DNA of 64,000 nucleotides from Zygnema cylindricum (taxonomy: Eukaryota > Streptophyta > Zygnematophyceae > Zygnematales > Zygnemataceae), in the NCBI GenBank assembly GCA_037447655.1, contig JBBHKE010001809.1, positions 1-64,000 of the forward strand. The letters run 5' to 3'. The notes under the pieces were generated by a model, which was not told where the DNA came from, did not search any database, and saw only the letters and a list, made by a program, of their open reading frames with translations. The translations under genes were made by a program, and so were the position numbers. Of this stretch, positions 1 to 10,565 are shown one piece after another (the stretch's first letter is position 1; every line of letters begins with the position of its first letter).

Positions 1-468
1 AAAATGTTGAAAATTAGTCACATTAATGATCATCATTTGTGTGTTTTTTTTTGTTTATTATTATTATTATTATTTTCATTTACTTATTCATTTGTTTACT
101 ATTTTATTTATTTTTGGTGAAATTTTGGTGAAATTTTGCAAAAGTTTGATGATTGTTTAAATGGCATGAAATAAATATATTTAAGTATCATTTAAGTTTT
201 TGATAGTTTAAGTTTGCAATAATAATAATTTTTAAAACTGTAAAAATGGCAATGTAAAAAAAAAAGAAAAAAAAATCACAAAAATCAACGACAAGAAAAA
301 AACGAATCAAGAATATCAAAAAATATTGAAAAATCGATAAAAACGGTAGTAATGTGGTAAAAAACTGGAAATTCATTGAAAAGTTGATGAAATTTTTGTA
401 AAATTTAGTGAAAATTAACAGAAATCAATTAAATTTTATAACCTTTTCCTTGTTTTTTGTTTTTTTAG
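1..468. other. AT-rich intronic sequence, no gene seen
   Basis: This stretch is about 80 percent A+T with poly-A and poly-T runs and no reading frame of coding quality. It ends in a T-rich tract and an AG at 467-468, directly before the first recognisable exon of the RCC1-repeat gene. The simplest reading is an intron of that gene, whose 5' part lies outside the window. Confidence 0.6.
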
Positions 469-3400
469 GTACCCATAAAAGTGGAAAACTTACCAAAAAT
501 TGTAAAAATTGCGGCGGGACATTATCATTCTGCCGGGATTTCTGGTATTTGTACCCCTTTCATTAGAAAGAAACTAATTATTTTATTTAATTTTAAACTT
601 CAATTGTAAGTTTAATATTATTTATTTCTTTAGTTTTGGAAAATAAATTTACTTGGAAAAGAAAATCTTCCAAAAAATATTTTTTTGGGTGGAAATTGTT
701 GAAATCCCTTTGAAAAAGAGGAAGTTTTTGTTTTTCCCTTATTTTTTTTTTCATTTTTTTTCTTTATCATCCTTTTTAATTTTGAATTACTATTTTGAGT
801 CTTTTTTTGTTTTTGTTTTTATATTTTGATCTCTCACAAAAACTGATGTAAAGAGAGATTTGGAAATTAAATTAAAGAATTATTGAAGTAATAAACTTTT
901 CCTTCCTTTTCTTACTCTCTCTTTCTCTCTCTCCCCTCTTTCTCTCTCACCCTCTCTCTCTTTTCCCTCTCTATGTTTTCCCCCTCTCTCTCCCTTCTCT
1001 CCCTCCCACTCTCCCTCTCTTCTCCCTCTCTCTCTTCTATCTCTCTCTCTTCTCCCTCTCTCTCTCCTCTCTCTCTTCCCCCCCCCTCTCTCTCTCTCTC
1101 CCTTTTATTATTCGATTCTTATTTTTTTCAAGGGGGGGAGGGTAGAGGAGGGAGATGTTTACATGTGGGGATTCAACCGACAAGGACAGCTCGGTATAGG
1201 GAGAGGTTCTCTCAATCCCTACACTCTCTCTCCCTCCCACCATCCCCTCTGTCTCGCTCCTTTCCTCTTCCCTTCCACTCCCTCAATCCATATCCCTCCC
1301 CCACTCCGTCCTCCCACCCCCCTCTCCCTCTCTCATTTTCCCTCTTCCTTTTCCCGTTTCCTTCCCTTTCGCACATTCTCTTCTCCATCCCCCTCTCGGT
1401 CCCTCCCTCGCCCATTTCCCTCGTTTTTCTCCTCTCCCCCTCCCTCCCTCCCTCTGTTTATTTATGATAATCGATAGATATGTTAACCGTTTTTTTCCCA
1501 CTTTTTTTTTTTTTTTTCTTTGGATCCGGGCAGGTCACAAACAGCCTCACCAAATCTGTCGAAATTATAAATTCTATTTTCGGTAAAGAATTGCTGAAAA
1601 TGGGTTTAAATCTAGAAACCCTAATTTCTCAACTGTACGGTCTTCAGTACGATTCCGTAAGTTCGATTCCCTCGACACCCGAAATTCGTACGAAATCAGG
1701 TTCGGTGAACAGTTCCGAATCCGAACCTGTATCCGTACCGCAAATCCTTACCGAACTTTCCGACCAATCAGAGCTCTTCAAAACGCACGAAACTCTAATT
1801 TCCAATTTAGATCACCTTTTACTCAAAAATTCGAACACAAAATTGCGGACCAAAATTTTCGAAGAAGTTAAAGTAGAAATCCTGGAATTAAGTTCCCAAC
1901 TCGAATTCCAAACGGGTACAAATCGAATTTACGTCGCTTTACTGAGAAATTGCTCCGATATCGAACCAATATTGTCCCAGAAAATCGTTGTCAATATTCG
2001 TGAACAAAAAAAGTTAACCGAATCGCAAATAGACGTCGCACAAAAAGTTGCCAAAATTTTGGCCGAATCGAAAAGTAGATCGTCGTCCGATTGTGGCCGA
2101 TCTTCCGAATCCGACAGTGGCCGAGAATCGCGGAGCGGATCCCATTGCGAATCCCGAAGCGACGATATGACTGATATTGATAGCGATATGGACAGCGATA
2201 TCGATGATATTATCGTTATGGACGACGAGGACGACGAAATCGCCGATTTTATCAGCAGGAAGATGGAGGAATCGCTTGAGTCGAGGGGAATTTTGAGGGG
2301 GTTTTTGGAGAAGTCCGAGAGGCGGGCGGCGAGTCTGGCAAGGGAGGCGGCGAGGGAGCTCGCCGGGCAGCTGGGAGAGCACCAGGCAAATATGGAGGTT
2401 CGTATTTCTGCATGATGTATATTGTACAATGTACAATGTGTAATGTATAATGTGTAATGTACAATGTATAATATACAATGTATAATGTACAATGTAAAAT
2501 GTGTAATGTACAATGTATAATGTATAATGTACAATGTACGATGTACGATGTACCATGTACAATGTGCAACGTATAATGTATAATGATTATATATTATGCA
2601 CAATGTACAGTGTGCATTGTATAATGTACAATGTACAATGTACAACTTATATTGTATAATGTCTAATATATAATGTATAATGTATTATATATAATGCACA
2701 ATGTACAGTGTACATTTGTGTAAAGTGTAGTGTACTATGTGCAATCTACAATATATAATTTATAATGTATTGTGTGTAATGTATAATGCATTATATATAA
2801 TGTATAATGCACAATGTACGATGCATAATCTATATGTGTAAATGTGTGTGAATGTATGGTTATGTATATGTGTATGCATATGTATATAGTAGCATTGAAA
2901 TTTCGATATGTAATCTTGATACTTATCGCCTTTGCCGATACATGTCCTAATCGCGATATTAGATGTATTTTTTACAAATTACGTCATTAGTTTGTACGAA
3001 TGTTAGTTTTACAGATTTTTTTTTTAAATAAGATTTTTCTTTTTGATGTTTTTTTTTTTTTTTTTCTTTTTCAGTTTTGCGTCTGTTAAAACAAATTTAT
3101 CTTCTTTTTAATCTTCTTTTCAAATTTTCTCCTTTTTTGTTCCCCTTAACTTTTCTTGTAACTTTCAAAGCTTTTTACTTGATTCAATGTTGTAAAAAAA
3201 GAAAAACTATTTGAATTTTTGAATTCATTTTTTTTATAAACATTATTTTTACTTTTTCTTTTTTTTTTGTTTCATTGTGTTCTTTGTGTTCTGTATTTCA
3301 ACATTTTTTTTTTCAAACAGTCGTGCAAATACTTATTCAACGAGAAATCGCAAAATTTTGACGAAACAAAAATCGACGAAATTTTGGATGATTTTTTTTT

Positions 3401-4533
3401 GCAAGGAGGAGAGTTACAAGAACAAAATAAATATTTGGAGGCGATTAAATTGGTTTTGGAAACAAAAGCTTTTCCGATTCTCGGAAGAAATTTTAAAGAA
3501 TGGAAAAAATTGAGAAAGGAGATAATTGGACAAAGAAAGAGTCTTCAAAAACAGGTGCTTTTTTGTAATTACTTTTATGGTTGGATTTTTTAACTTATAT
3601 ATTTATTCATGTACTTATTTTTCTTGTTCCGTTTATTTTATCCATTTTTTGTTTTTTTTTGATTGATTTATTTGTAAAAAAAAAGAAGAGAGTGTAAGTT
3701 GTTAATATGAAATTTACTTTTATTATTGACTTATTATCATTTTTTGAAGCAGGTAAACATGCTTCATATTTTACGACTAAAATTTCGGAAAGAAAAGTTT
3801 TTCAAAAACTGGGAAAAACGTCCGGTTCCGAAAATTTTATTCGATTGATTTCAAAATTACATTTTTTTTCAAAAAAAAATGTAAATTTGGCGACTGAAAC
3901 AATTCCTCTTCTTAACGATTATATTTCCCATACAGAAAATACGGTCGAAGAAAAAAAATCGCAACCGGAAATTAATACAAAAGAGTTTCAACAAAAAACT
4001 CAAGCTTTATCTGAAGGTAAGTTTTTATCTTCCAAACATAACCTCAGAAAGAGAAGAAAAAAGAAGCATAATTGTTAGAAAAGAAGTCTTGTCCATTTTT
4101 CTTTTTTTTCTCAGAAACAAAATCGAACTATTTCATTCCCATTCTCTTTTTCCTTTTTACGATTCAGATAATTTTGTTCCTCCCCTCCCTCCCTCCCTCC
4201 CTCCCTTCCTCTCTCTCTCTCTCTCTCTCTTAGAAAGAACCTCTCTGTCCTTTACTCGTATCCTTTCTCCTTTTACATAAAACACTTAAGACTTCCAGCC
4301 CAAAAAAAAAAGGAATACCAGAAAAACTCTCTGTAAAATAAGTACATATACCAAACAAAATTTTAAAAAGAACATTGGACCAAAAAAATATTTTTTTTGA
4401 AGGTTTTCTTCTTGAAGACGGAGAAATTCAAATTCTCGAAGAAAACAACAAATTTGAAGAAGAAACATTTGAATGTTTTTATACAACATACTATCGACTA
4501 TTTAGACTTCTATACATTTTGTACCCCATTTAA
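469..4533 (+). CDS. RCC1-repeat protein, 3' part (six visible exons)
   Basis: Exon 469-544 ends in an RCC1-type segment (GHYHSAGIS). The next exon, about 1146-1193, gives EEGDVYMWGFNRQGQLG; the phase-1 junction rebuilds a continuous RCC1 blade. RCC1 repeats form seven-bladed propellers used for GTPase exchange or protein binding; the partner is unknown here. Further exons are 1534-2397, 3321-3564 (alternative donor 3554), 3753-4016 and 4403-4533, the last ending in TAA. The junctions after 2397 (phase 0) and 4016 (phase 1) agree in phase. The 288-codon exon 1534-2397 starts with a helical region, passes through a Ser/Arg/Asp-rich acidic stretch, and ends in a charged helix. I recognise no family for this C-terminal half. 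The link between about 1193 and 1534 is not in phase as drawn, so an exon or splice site is missing there. The 5' end is outside the window. Confidence 0.7.
905..1460. repeat. CT-rich simple-sequence tracts in RCC1-gene introns
   Basis: Pyrimidine-rich (CT/CCCTCT) runs occupy 905-1110 and 1205-1460, on both sides of the short RCC1 exon at about 1146-1193. They create long spurious reading frames of Leu/Ser/Pro on one strand and Arg/Glu/Gly on the other. They probably serve only as polypyrimidine-rich intron sequence. Confidence 0.75.
2412..2880. repeat. TGTACAATGTATAA minisatellite in intron
   Basis: Degenerate tandem copies of 5-7 bp blocks (TGTAC, AATG, TATAATG) run for about 450 bp directly after the donor that ends the 1534-2397 exon. 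The array is intronic. Its reverse strand gives a false 238-residue frame full of Y, I, V, H, C, T and L. Confidence 0.85.
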
Positions 4534-5250
4534 CTTTCATTTCCCTTGCCAATCCTAAGACTAGAATATATTAAAGTTGCTTCCGATGATTTTAGATGTT
4601 GTAGTCCATAAAATAGTATTAGCAATTACTTCTCAACATATCAAAAATTAACGCTGTCATTCTATGTAGGTAAGCGTGATGACATTTTCTTTACTTTGAT
4701 ATTAAAGTGGTTTCTATCACTCTCGAATTAGTTTTCTAAAAGCTCTTAACTCAAAATTCCTCTCTTTCATACTCACTTTGCTTCCTCATTCAGTCGTCCT
4801 CTCCTCTCCCTCGATACTTAATTTCCCTTATTATATGTATTGTAGACAGGAACATATAATAAGGGAAAATAAGTCCCGAGGGAGAAGAGAAGAGGAAGAC
4901 TGAATTAGGAAGCGGCTCCTTCATCGTATTGAGGAAAGTATTATTATCATGTTATTATCATATGATTATCATATAATGTCCCTTATTATGAACACCAAAA
5001 CTTAATGATATTTTCTTGAGAACACATTGTTTCCAGTAATAACAAACTCATATCATTAACATTATAAACTGCATTTCTATATCTTGTCGACCACCGATTG
5101 TTAAAAACTATACAAAGAAAAGGCGAAAAAAACAGACATGAAATCCTATGTGATGGGAATTTCCACTTCCTATTACTATCCTTTTTCTTTTTTAATCCTT
5201 CTTTCTTTCTTATCCCTTCTTTCTTCCTTTTCCTTTTTTGCCTCTTACAG
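4534..5250. other. Intergenic or 5' intron DNA between the RCC1 and Cys-rich genes
   Basis: No coding frame was found. At 4800-4900 there is an imperfect inverted repeat around ATATAATAAGGGAA and its complement, a hairpin with arms of roughly 40 bp. The 5' exons, including any signal peptide, of the downstream Cys-rich gene should lie here or be very short, but I could not identify them. Confidence 0.4.
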
Positions 5251-7305
5251 GTTGTAAAGTTCCTTACAATAGTAGCGATCCTTCGGGATATTTTTATTTT
5301 TCCCTCGGTCCGTCCACTTTTTATTCGGTGACTCAAAATTCGGAATTTATAGGAAGTGTTTGGCCGAAAGAAAATTCGACTTTTCGATGTTCTTTACTTT
5401 GTAAAAATCCTTTCGGTTTTTTTGTCGGTTATGAAGAAGACGACAAAGACGTCGATTGCTGGTGTTTGACAGCATCTCCGATTTATTCCGCGACTGTGAA
5501 TTGGTACCCACTTTATGTAAATAATAAAATTTTCGGGAAGTCTTGTCCTTTGAAAGCAGGTAAGATCACATGGCAAACACTTTTTTTTTTTTTTGTTCTT
5601 TTTTCTAAAGTTTAAAAATTTTGAAGTTTTTTTAGTTTTCGAGTTCTTGGGGGTTTGAGTTCTTGACTTTTTGAGGTTTTTATCGTGGTAAACGTCATTA
5701 TAGTTTTTTGTTTTGAACTCGGGAGAACGGGAGAGAGAGAGGGAGAGAGGGAGAGAGGGAGAGAGAGATAGAGGGAGAGGAGGAGACAAAGAGACAAGGA
5801 GAGAGGGGGAGGGAGAGGGACACTCTTGACGATCTTTTGTGAATTTTGGGTATACACCGATGCACACTTCGTCCACTTCTTAGGAAGACGGCTAAACCAA
5901 AAATTTCCAGGAAAATAAAAAGAATAGTAATGATTAAGCTCATTAAGTAATGATTTGAGTCAGTCAAAGGCAGTTATTTTAAGCTACAAATTTTACGAAA
6001 TAGAGGAGGTTTCCAATACATAAAATATACGAGATTTTATGAGGTCAAATTTGGGTGTCCCAAATCAAAAACACAAACATCAGACTTTTTCCTCATCAAT
6101 TTTTTTCATTTTTCCTCGTTTTTTTCTCTCATTAACTTGCCACCTCAATTCGATGCTTAACCATTATTCACATATCCTAAAATCCGTTTCCGACGGATCC
6201 CGTATACTAAACCATCTATAATCAACCATAGATGTCTCATGCGCATAAAACGCACGCATGAAACACCCAAAAAATAATGAATATACGCACGGAATAAATT
6301 GAAAAGTTTATAAAATGCGTTGACCGACTTTGATTTTATAATAAAACATTTAATCAAAAATACTACTACAACTTAATTAAACTTAACTCAATTTTTTTTT
6401 TTACGTTAATATAGGTATTGTTGAATTAGCGTTAATTACTCTAATTTCGACTGTTTTTAAATAGTGTAATGTACGAAATGTGTCAGTCCGTACTAAAACT
6501 GCTCATTATTTTGTACAGATGTACAAAATAAGTAAGTGCCAGATAAAGGCATCGACACGGGAAATTGAGTGCGTCGCCACGGAAAAGCTTACTCAGATTT
6601 GATTCCCAGTCATAAAGACCAGGGAAAATTGCAAGAACTTATTCTCACATGTTCAAGCGTCGACTATGTGAACACTATAATTTATCACGGCTGTAATATG
6701 GAAATGTGTATCCAAATTAGTGTTAGGTGAATAAATTAGCGTTAAATTTTGTTGGCGTTAGGCCCTTAAACCCAAAATAGAGTTAATAACATAGTTTTTT
6801 ATACACTAATTATTTCTTAATTCTAATAGCGATTCACGGTGTACTTTCAACCCTTTTTTTGAAGTTTTCCGTACATTATTTCCGTACATTTTATCCGTAC
6901 ACGAAAAGTATGCGAATTTTACGAAAAGTTCAACAAACTAGAAAAAAATAATGAATTTTCGTAAAAAAGTCAAAATCCAGACGAATGAGACATCTATGTA
7001 ATTGACTAAACGAATTTATAATCGTAGACTTACTAATTTTTTGTATGGTTTTTGGGCTCTCTTCTCGTGCAGGAAAACATCCTCCGGGAGTCGGAAAACA
7101 TCCCCCTGGAAAAGGAAAACACCCTCCAACGGTAGGAAAACACCCTCCGGGAGTAGGAAAACATCCTTTAGGAGTAGGAAAACATCCTCCCGGAAAAGGA
7201 AAACATCCCCCGGGAGTGGGAAAACACCCATTAGGAATAGGAAAACATCCCTCGGGAGTCGGAAAACACCCTCCAGGAGTGGGAAAACATCCTCCGGCAG
7301 TATGA
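5251..7305 (+). CDS. Secreted-type protein: Cys-rich WSC/apple-like exon plus GKHPPGV-repeat terminal exon (5' incomplete)
   Basis: Exon 5251-5559 encodes about 103 residues with six cysteines, including C-x3-C and C-W-C in an arrangement like WSC/PAN-apple modules (CSLLC, then DCWCLT). Such modules bind carbohydrate or wall polymers in secreted proteins. The exon is phase 1 at both ends, typical of a shuffled extracellular module. The phase-1 acceptor at 7072 starts exon 7073-7305, which encodes eleven G-K-H-P-P-G-V-type heptads and ends in TGA. The tail is basic, His/Pro/Gly-rich and has no cysteine. The intron 5560-7072 carries a GA tract and a CATAG-TIR element. No signal-peptide exon was found upstream, so the start is missing. 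The WSC assignment rests on cysteine spacing only; calling the protein secreted is inference. Confidence 0.6.
5722..5824. repeat. GA-rich simple repeat in intron
   Basis: GAGAGGGAGA-type purine tract inside the intron between the Cys-rich exon and the GKHPPGV exon. It is non-coding and creates Ser/Leu/Pro shadow frames on the minus strand. Confidence 0.85.
6227..6998. mobile_element. CATAG-TIR element, copy 1 (hAT-like, degenerate 8-bp duplication)
   Basis: Terminal inverted repeats CATAGATGTCTCAT and ATGAGACATCTATG bound a 772-bp non-coding unit. The flanking octamers TAATCAAC and TAATTGAC agree at 6 of 8 positions. Subterminal ATGCGCATAAAACGCACG matches the other two copies (26554-27292 and 42800-43803), which have better 8-bp duplications. 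No transposase frame is present, so it is non-autonomous. It lies in an intron of the Cys-rich gene and contains the remains of a TA-target MITE. Confidence 0.6.
6395..6843. mobile_element. TA-target MITE relic (right end only)
   Basis: The right terminus CTAATAGCGATTCACGGTG followed by TA is intact at 6825-6845. The interior shares the segment around TTTAAATAGTGTAATGTACG with the 516-bp element at 45452-45967. No matching left end was found, so this copy is truncated or its left end has diverged. Confidence 0.5.
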
Positions 7306-7364
7306 CATCCTTGCAGTATAAGACAATTGAGGGGAGAGCGATAAGTCTCGGAAGTCTACAATAA

Positions 7365-7525
7365 CAGTTTTCGGTTGGGAAAAAGAGTTTCCGGTTGAGA
7401 AAAAGAGTTTGGGAAAAAGAGTCGTTTCCGGTTCAAAATAAGAGTTGTTTCCGGTTGAGAATAACAGTTTCCTGTTTAGAAAAAGAGTTTCCGCTTTAGA
7501 GAAACAGTTTCCGGTTCAGAATGAC
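7365..7525. repeat. Minisatellite AGTTTCCGGTTGAGAAAAAG, about 20 bp
   Basis: Six to seven degenerate copies follow the stop codon of the GKHPPGV exon, probably in its 3' UTR or just downstream. Confidence 0.7.
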
Positions 7526-7599
7526 GTTTTGCGAGGTTGAGAAAAAAAGAATTTTGCTGTTCCAGGTGTTTATTTATCAAGATTGTGCACTCTTTCAGG

Positions 7600-7765
7600 T
7601 TAGAAGGAAAGAGAGGATAGGGGAAGGGAGAAGGTGAAGTTGAAGGTGAAGATCTGGGGGAAAGGTGAGGATGGAGGGAGGTGGAGGTGGAGAGGGAGAG
7701 GGAGGGAGAAGACTGAGGGAGAGAGCAAGAGGGAGGAGAGGACGACGAGCAGGGGAAGAGAGGAA
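7600..7765. repeat. GA/GGTGGA-rich purine tract
   Basis: Low-complexity purine strand of GGAGGTGGAGG and GAGGGAGA units. The open frames on both strands are composition artefacts. Confidence 0.75.
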
Positions 7766-8174
7766 GAAATAAGAGTTCAAGCTTCAAAAAAATGTAGTCG
7801 GCTTATGTCATTGGTTAAAACGCGAAAAAAAGGATACAAATATTAACAAATTAAAAGTTGAAGGAAGTTGTTAGTTTCAGGAGGTGGCATTTTTGATTGT
7901 ATTTGCTTATGTTTTGTTTTTCCGAATCACCAAAAATAGTGTGGTCGTACTTTCAAGTGGAATGTACATATCTATGGTCACAGTTTTTTTGTTTTCTTGT
8001 TTTTTTGTAAAAGGTGGACCAAGTTGTTTATAACTTGTGATAGTTTAAGTGTCACAACATTATCAAGTGTACGATTGACCAAATTTGTTTTGATATGAAA
8101 AAACGAGATGAATTTTGAGGGTTAATAGTCCCGTAACTTTCTTATATCTATGCTTTACTGATGTGAAGTCACAA

Positions 8175-8352
8175 AAAATTGGATTGAAATTGGAAATTGG
8201 AAATTGGGGATTGGGGATTAAGTTTGGAAATTGGATTAGAATTGGAAATTGGAAATTGGAAATCTGATCAAAATTGAAAATTGGGAATTGGATTAAGATT
8301 GGAAATTGGATTAAAATTGGAAACTGGACATCGGAAATTGGAAATTGGAAAT
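8175..8352. repeat. GGAAATT minisatellite
   Basis: Tandem 7-bp GGAAATT units interspersed with GGATTAAAATT. The reverse frame reads as repeating FPISNFQ-like peptide and is not a gene. Confidence 0.8.
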
Positions 8353-8868
8353 GTGTTCCTCGTTCGCATGTAGGAGTTTTCAATATTGTGTTATCATACT
8401 GATTTTTACTGACATGATATATGAACAATAATGGAGTATTGATTCTAGAGATTTTATGGTACTTGATATTGTATGATTTTTGGTATAAAACTTAGAATAT
8501 ATTTTAGGTTTTTCTGTTTTCCCACAACCCTAATAATGCATTAAATAAATCCTTGGTTGTTTGAATTCTTAAGTTAAAGACACTCCTCTCTCCTAAAATT
8601 TTACCTCAATTCCCTCATTTTAACAAAACAATATCTCATGATCATAAAATCTGTTTTCAAATAACAATAATAATCATAAAAGTTGATGGGCATGTAATCA
8701 ACTTCATTACATGAAGAACTCATACGAAGAAGTCTATAGTTTACTCTCTACCTAAAATTGTACCTTTGTTTGGAGACTAAAAGTTGATGATAATCCAAAC
8801 AGCAGACCCTGTTTTCTAGGGAATGTGAAAAAAAAAATAAAAATCAAATCGAAATTTTATCTTCAGAT

Positions 8869-8961
8869 TAGCAGCGTTGTTCGCAATTGACGCAATTCCC
8901 CCTTTGTACCCAGAGTGTTTTTCCATCGCAATTTTTGCAATAAAGTTTCTTCTTATCGCTA
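8869..8961 (-). CDS. Possible terminal exon of a small zinc-ribbon protein
   Basis: Reading the minus strand gives about 30 open codons ending in TAA, with KKLYCKNCDGKTLWVQRG followed by NCVNCEQRC. This is C-x2-C-x11-C-x2-C plus a terminal Cys, a treble-clef or zinc-ribbon-like spacing. Upstream in the same frame a TGA closes it, with a possible acceptor between (TGAATTAG). I found no further exons towards 9.4 kb, where MITEs begin. It may be the last exon of a gene broken by insertions, a transposase remnant, or chance. It is too short for certainty, but four correctly spaced cysteines are unlikely in random AT-rich DNA. Confidence 0.3.
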
Positions 8962-9034
8962 ATTCACGAAATGGATTTGGTGTGCACGCTATTCCACTCT
9001 TATAAAACTATTGCTACACAGCCCATGATAGGAT

Positions 9035-9185
9035 TGTCTATCTGACGGTTGCGATTGAAAGTTAAGGTTCTCAGCTTTCGGTTGGCGGTGCTCAAATAAA
9101 AAATGGACAAATGTGTACGGAGAAAATATGTTTTTAACTGGCGAAAAAAACATATACACTAATAGAGTAGCACCGATTCACAGTG
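9035..9185. mobile_element. TA-target MITE, right half (CCGTACAC subfamily)
   Basis: The segment shares TGTGTACGGAGAAAATATG and GGCGAAAAAA with elements at 27913-28094 and 31186-31408. It ends in a variant terminus CACCGATTCACAGTG followed by TA. The left half is missing or diverged. Confidence 0.5.
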
Positions 9186-9461
9186 TACTGTAGTTGTACG
9201 GCGGATCGTGAACTCAAAACAAAAGATCATCGACATTTCATTGGTGAAGCTCCTACGTTTTTATATCCACTCTATTTGCTAAACACCCATTAACAATCAC
9301 GCTGTACATTGTACCGTAATTACTGTGTATAGTAATTATTGTAGTGTTGCGTGTGTATGGCGTCTGAAGGAACTTAAAAGTGAGTACCAGGATTGTACGG
9401 AATCGTACAAAATCTCAGCGAGCCGTATCGAAGGTTGTCTTTGATTTAAGCGATTGAGCAC

Positions 9462-9912
9462 CAGAGGTCACAATGGGGTACCCGAATCCGTTCCCGATCC
9501 GTACCCACCGGCCGCGTCGGACCCGGAACGGATTCGGGTGCCAAATTTTGGGGGCCGGCCAGATTCAGCCAGGTGATTCAAAAAAAATAAAAAAAAAAAA
9601 TCGGATACGACCGGATAAGCAAATATCGAAAAAAAATGAAGGTTTTGTAGGTACGTACTACTACTGTACTGTAGTATCCGTACTATCCAGCATTATTTTA
9701 CTTTATACCACTAATTCTGTACTTTTTCGGGTACAGGCAGTTGCGAAAAATCGAGTTTCGGTTAACTTTTATTTTCGGGTAAAACGAGTATCGGGAACCG
9801 GGTAACAATTTAGGAGCGTGACGAAACGCGGTAAAATTTCCGGTGTTCAGATAAGGTAAAAAAAATGTCGGATTCGGGTCCACTGAAATTTTGTCTTTTG
9901 CGACCAATGTTG
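9462..9912. mobile_element. CAGAGGTC-TIR element, copy 1 (hAT-like)
   Basis: The unit starts CAGAGGTCACAA and ends near TTTTGCGACCAATGTTG. It is flanked by perfect 8-bp direct repeats TTGAGCAC (9454-9461 and 9913-9920). The interior matches the copy at 30057-30821, for example GGAACGGATTCGG, AAATTTTGGGGG and GGAGCGTGACAAAAC-like blocks. It has no coding capacity. Confidence 0.65.
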
Positions 9913-10149
9913 TTGAGCACATCTTGATATCGAGGCGCAAAATATCGCGATATTATTTGGGATATAGGGTAAAAAATCTGCGCAAAAGGACACTTTCCAC
10001 CGACAACATGATCCGCGATCACTGCATACGAAAACGGTACAGAAACGATACGAAAGGGTACGGAGAGGGTACGGAAATATTATATTGTTTTTTTGCCGCC
10101 GGCTTGTCAAAGTCAACGTACGGTGATTTTCAAAATAGGTTTTTTCGTC

Positions 10150-10360
10150 TGCCACTCCTCCCTCTCCCTCTAACCCACCCTCTCCCTCTCCCTCTCCCTC
10201 TCCCTCTCCTTCTCTTTCTCCCTCTCCCTCTCCCTCTCCCTCTCCTTCTCCTTCTCCCTCTCCCTCTCCCTCTCCCTCTCTCCCTCTCTCTCTCCCTCTC
10301 CCTCTCCCATTCCCTCTCTCTCCCTCTCCCTCTCCCTCTCTCTCCCTCTCCCTCTCCCTA
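10150..10360. repeat. CTCCCT hexamer array
   Basis: About 200 bp of (CCCTCT)n with a few CTT interruptions. Long frames such as poly Gly-Glu and poly Leu-Pro-Leu are artefacts of this array. Confidence 0.9.
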
Positions 10361-10369
10361 TTGTTTTTA

Positions 10370-10565
10370 GTGCGATTCCGGACAATTATTTCGTGCAACC
10401 GTTCATCAGATTTCATTGGTACTACGGAATCTTATCGTCACAGCATCATTAGCGATTTTACAATGGGAACATTAAATCGTGTGTGAAACAAACGTGCACA
10501 CATCCCCATGATGCATCATTGTTTGTAGGCTTGTACACGTGGCATTTGGTCATTCGACCGCCACT
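10370..10565. repeat. Repeat F, left part (copy 1), interrupted by copia D
   Basis: This segment is about 90 percent identical to 24205-24395 (ACAATGGGAACATTAAAT, GTACACGTGGCATTTGGTCA). It stops at CCACT, where copia D is inserted, and resumes at 16880. The uninterrupted copy at 24205-24745 shows the pre-insertion arrangement. Confidence 0.75.

Noticed and set aside
1929-2645. 238-codon minus-strand frame rich in Y, I, H, C, T
   Set aside because: It is the reverse reading of the TGTACAATG minisatellite and of the antisense of a supported exon; no domain, pure repeat composition.
7016-7231. Minus-strand frame with repeating LPEDVFLF units
   Set aside because: Antisense shadow of the GKHPPGV exon.
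7073-7300. 21-bp regular repeats resembling a CRISPR array
   Set aside because: The units are contiguous with no spacers, keep an open frame as GKHPPGV and follow a splice acceptor in phase; the context is eukaryotic.
9847-10416. 189-codon minus frame with (GE)n and the plus frame with (LPLP)n
   Set aside because: Produced by the CTCCCT array and by a hAT-like element; no protein family has this and the frame spans two unrelated repeats.
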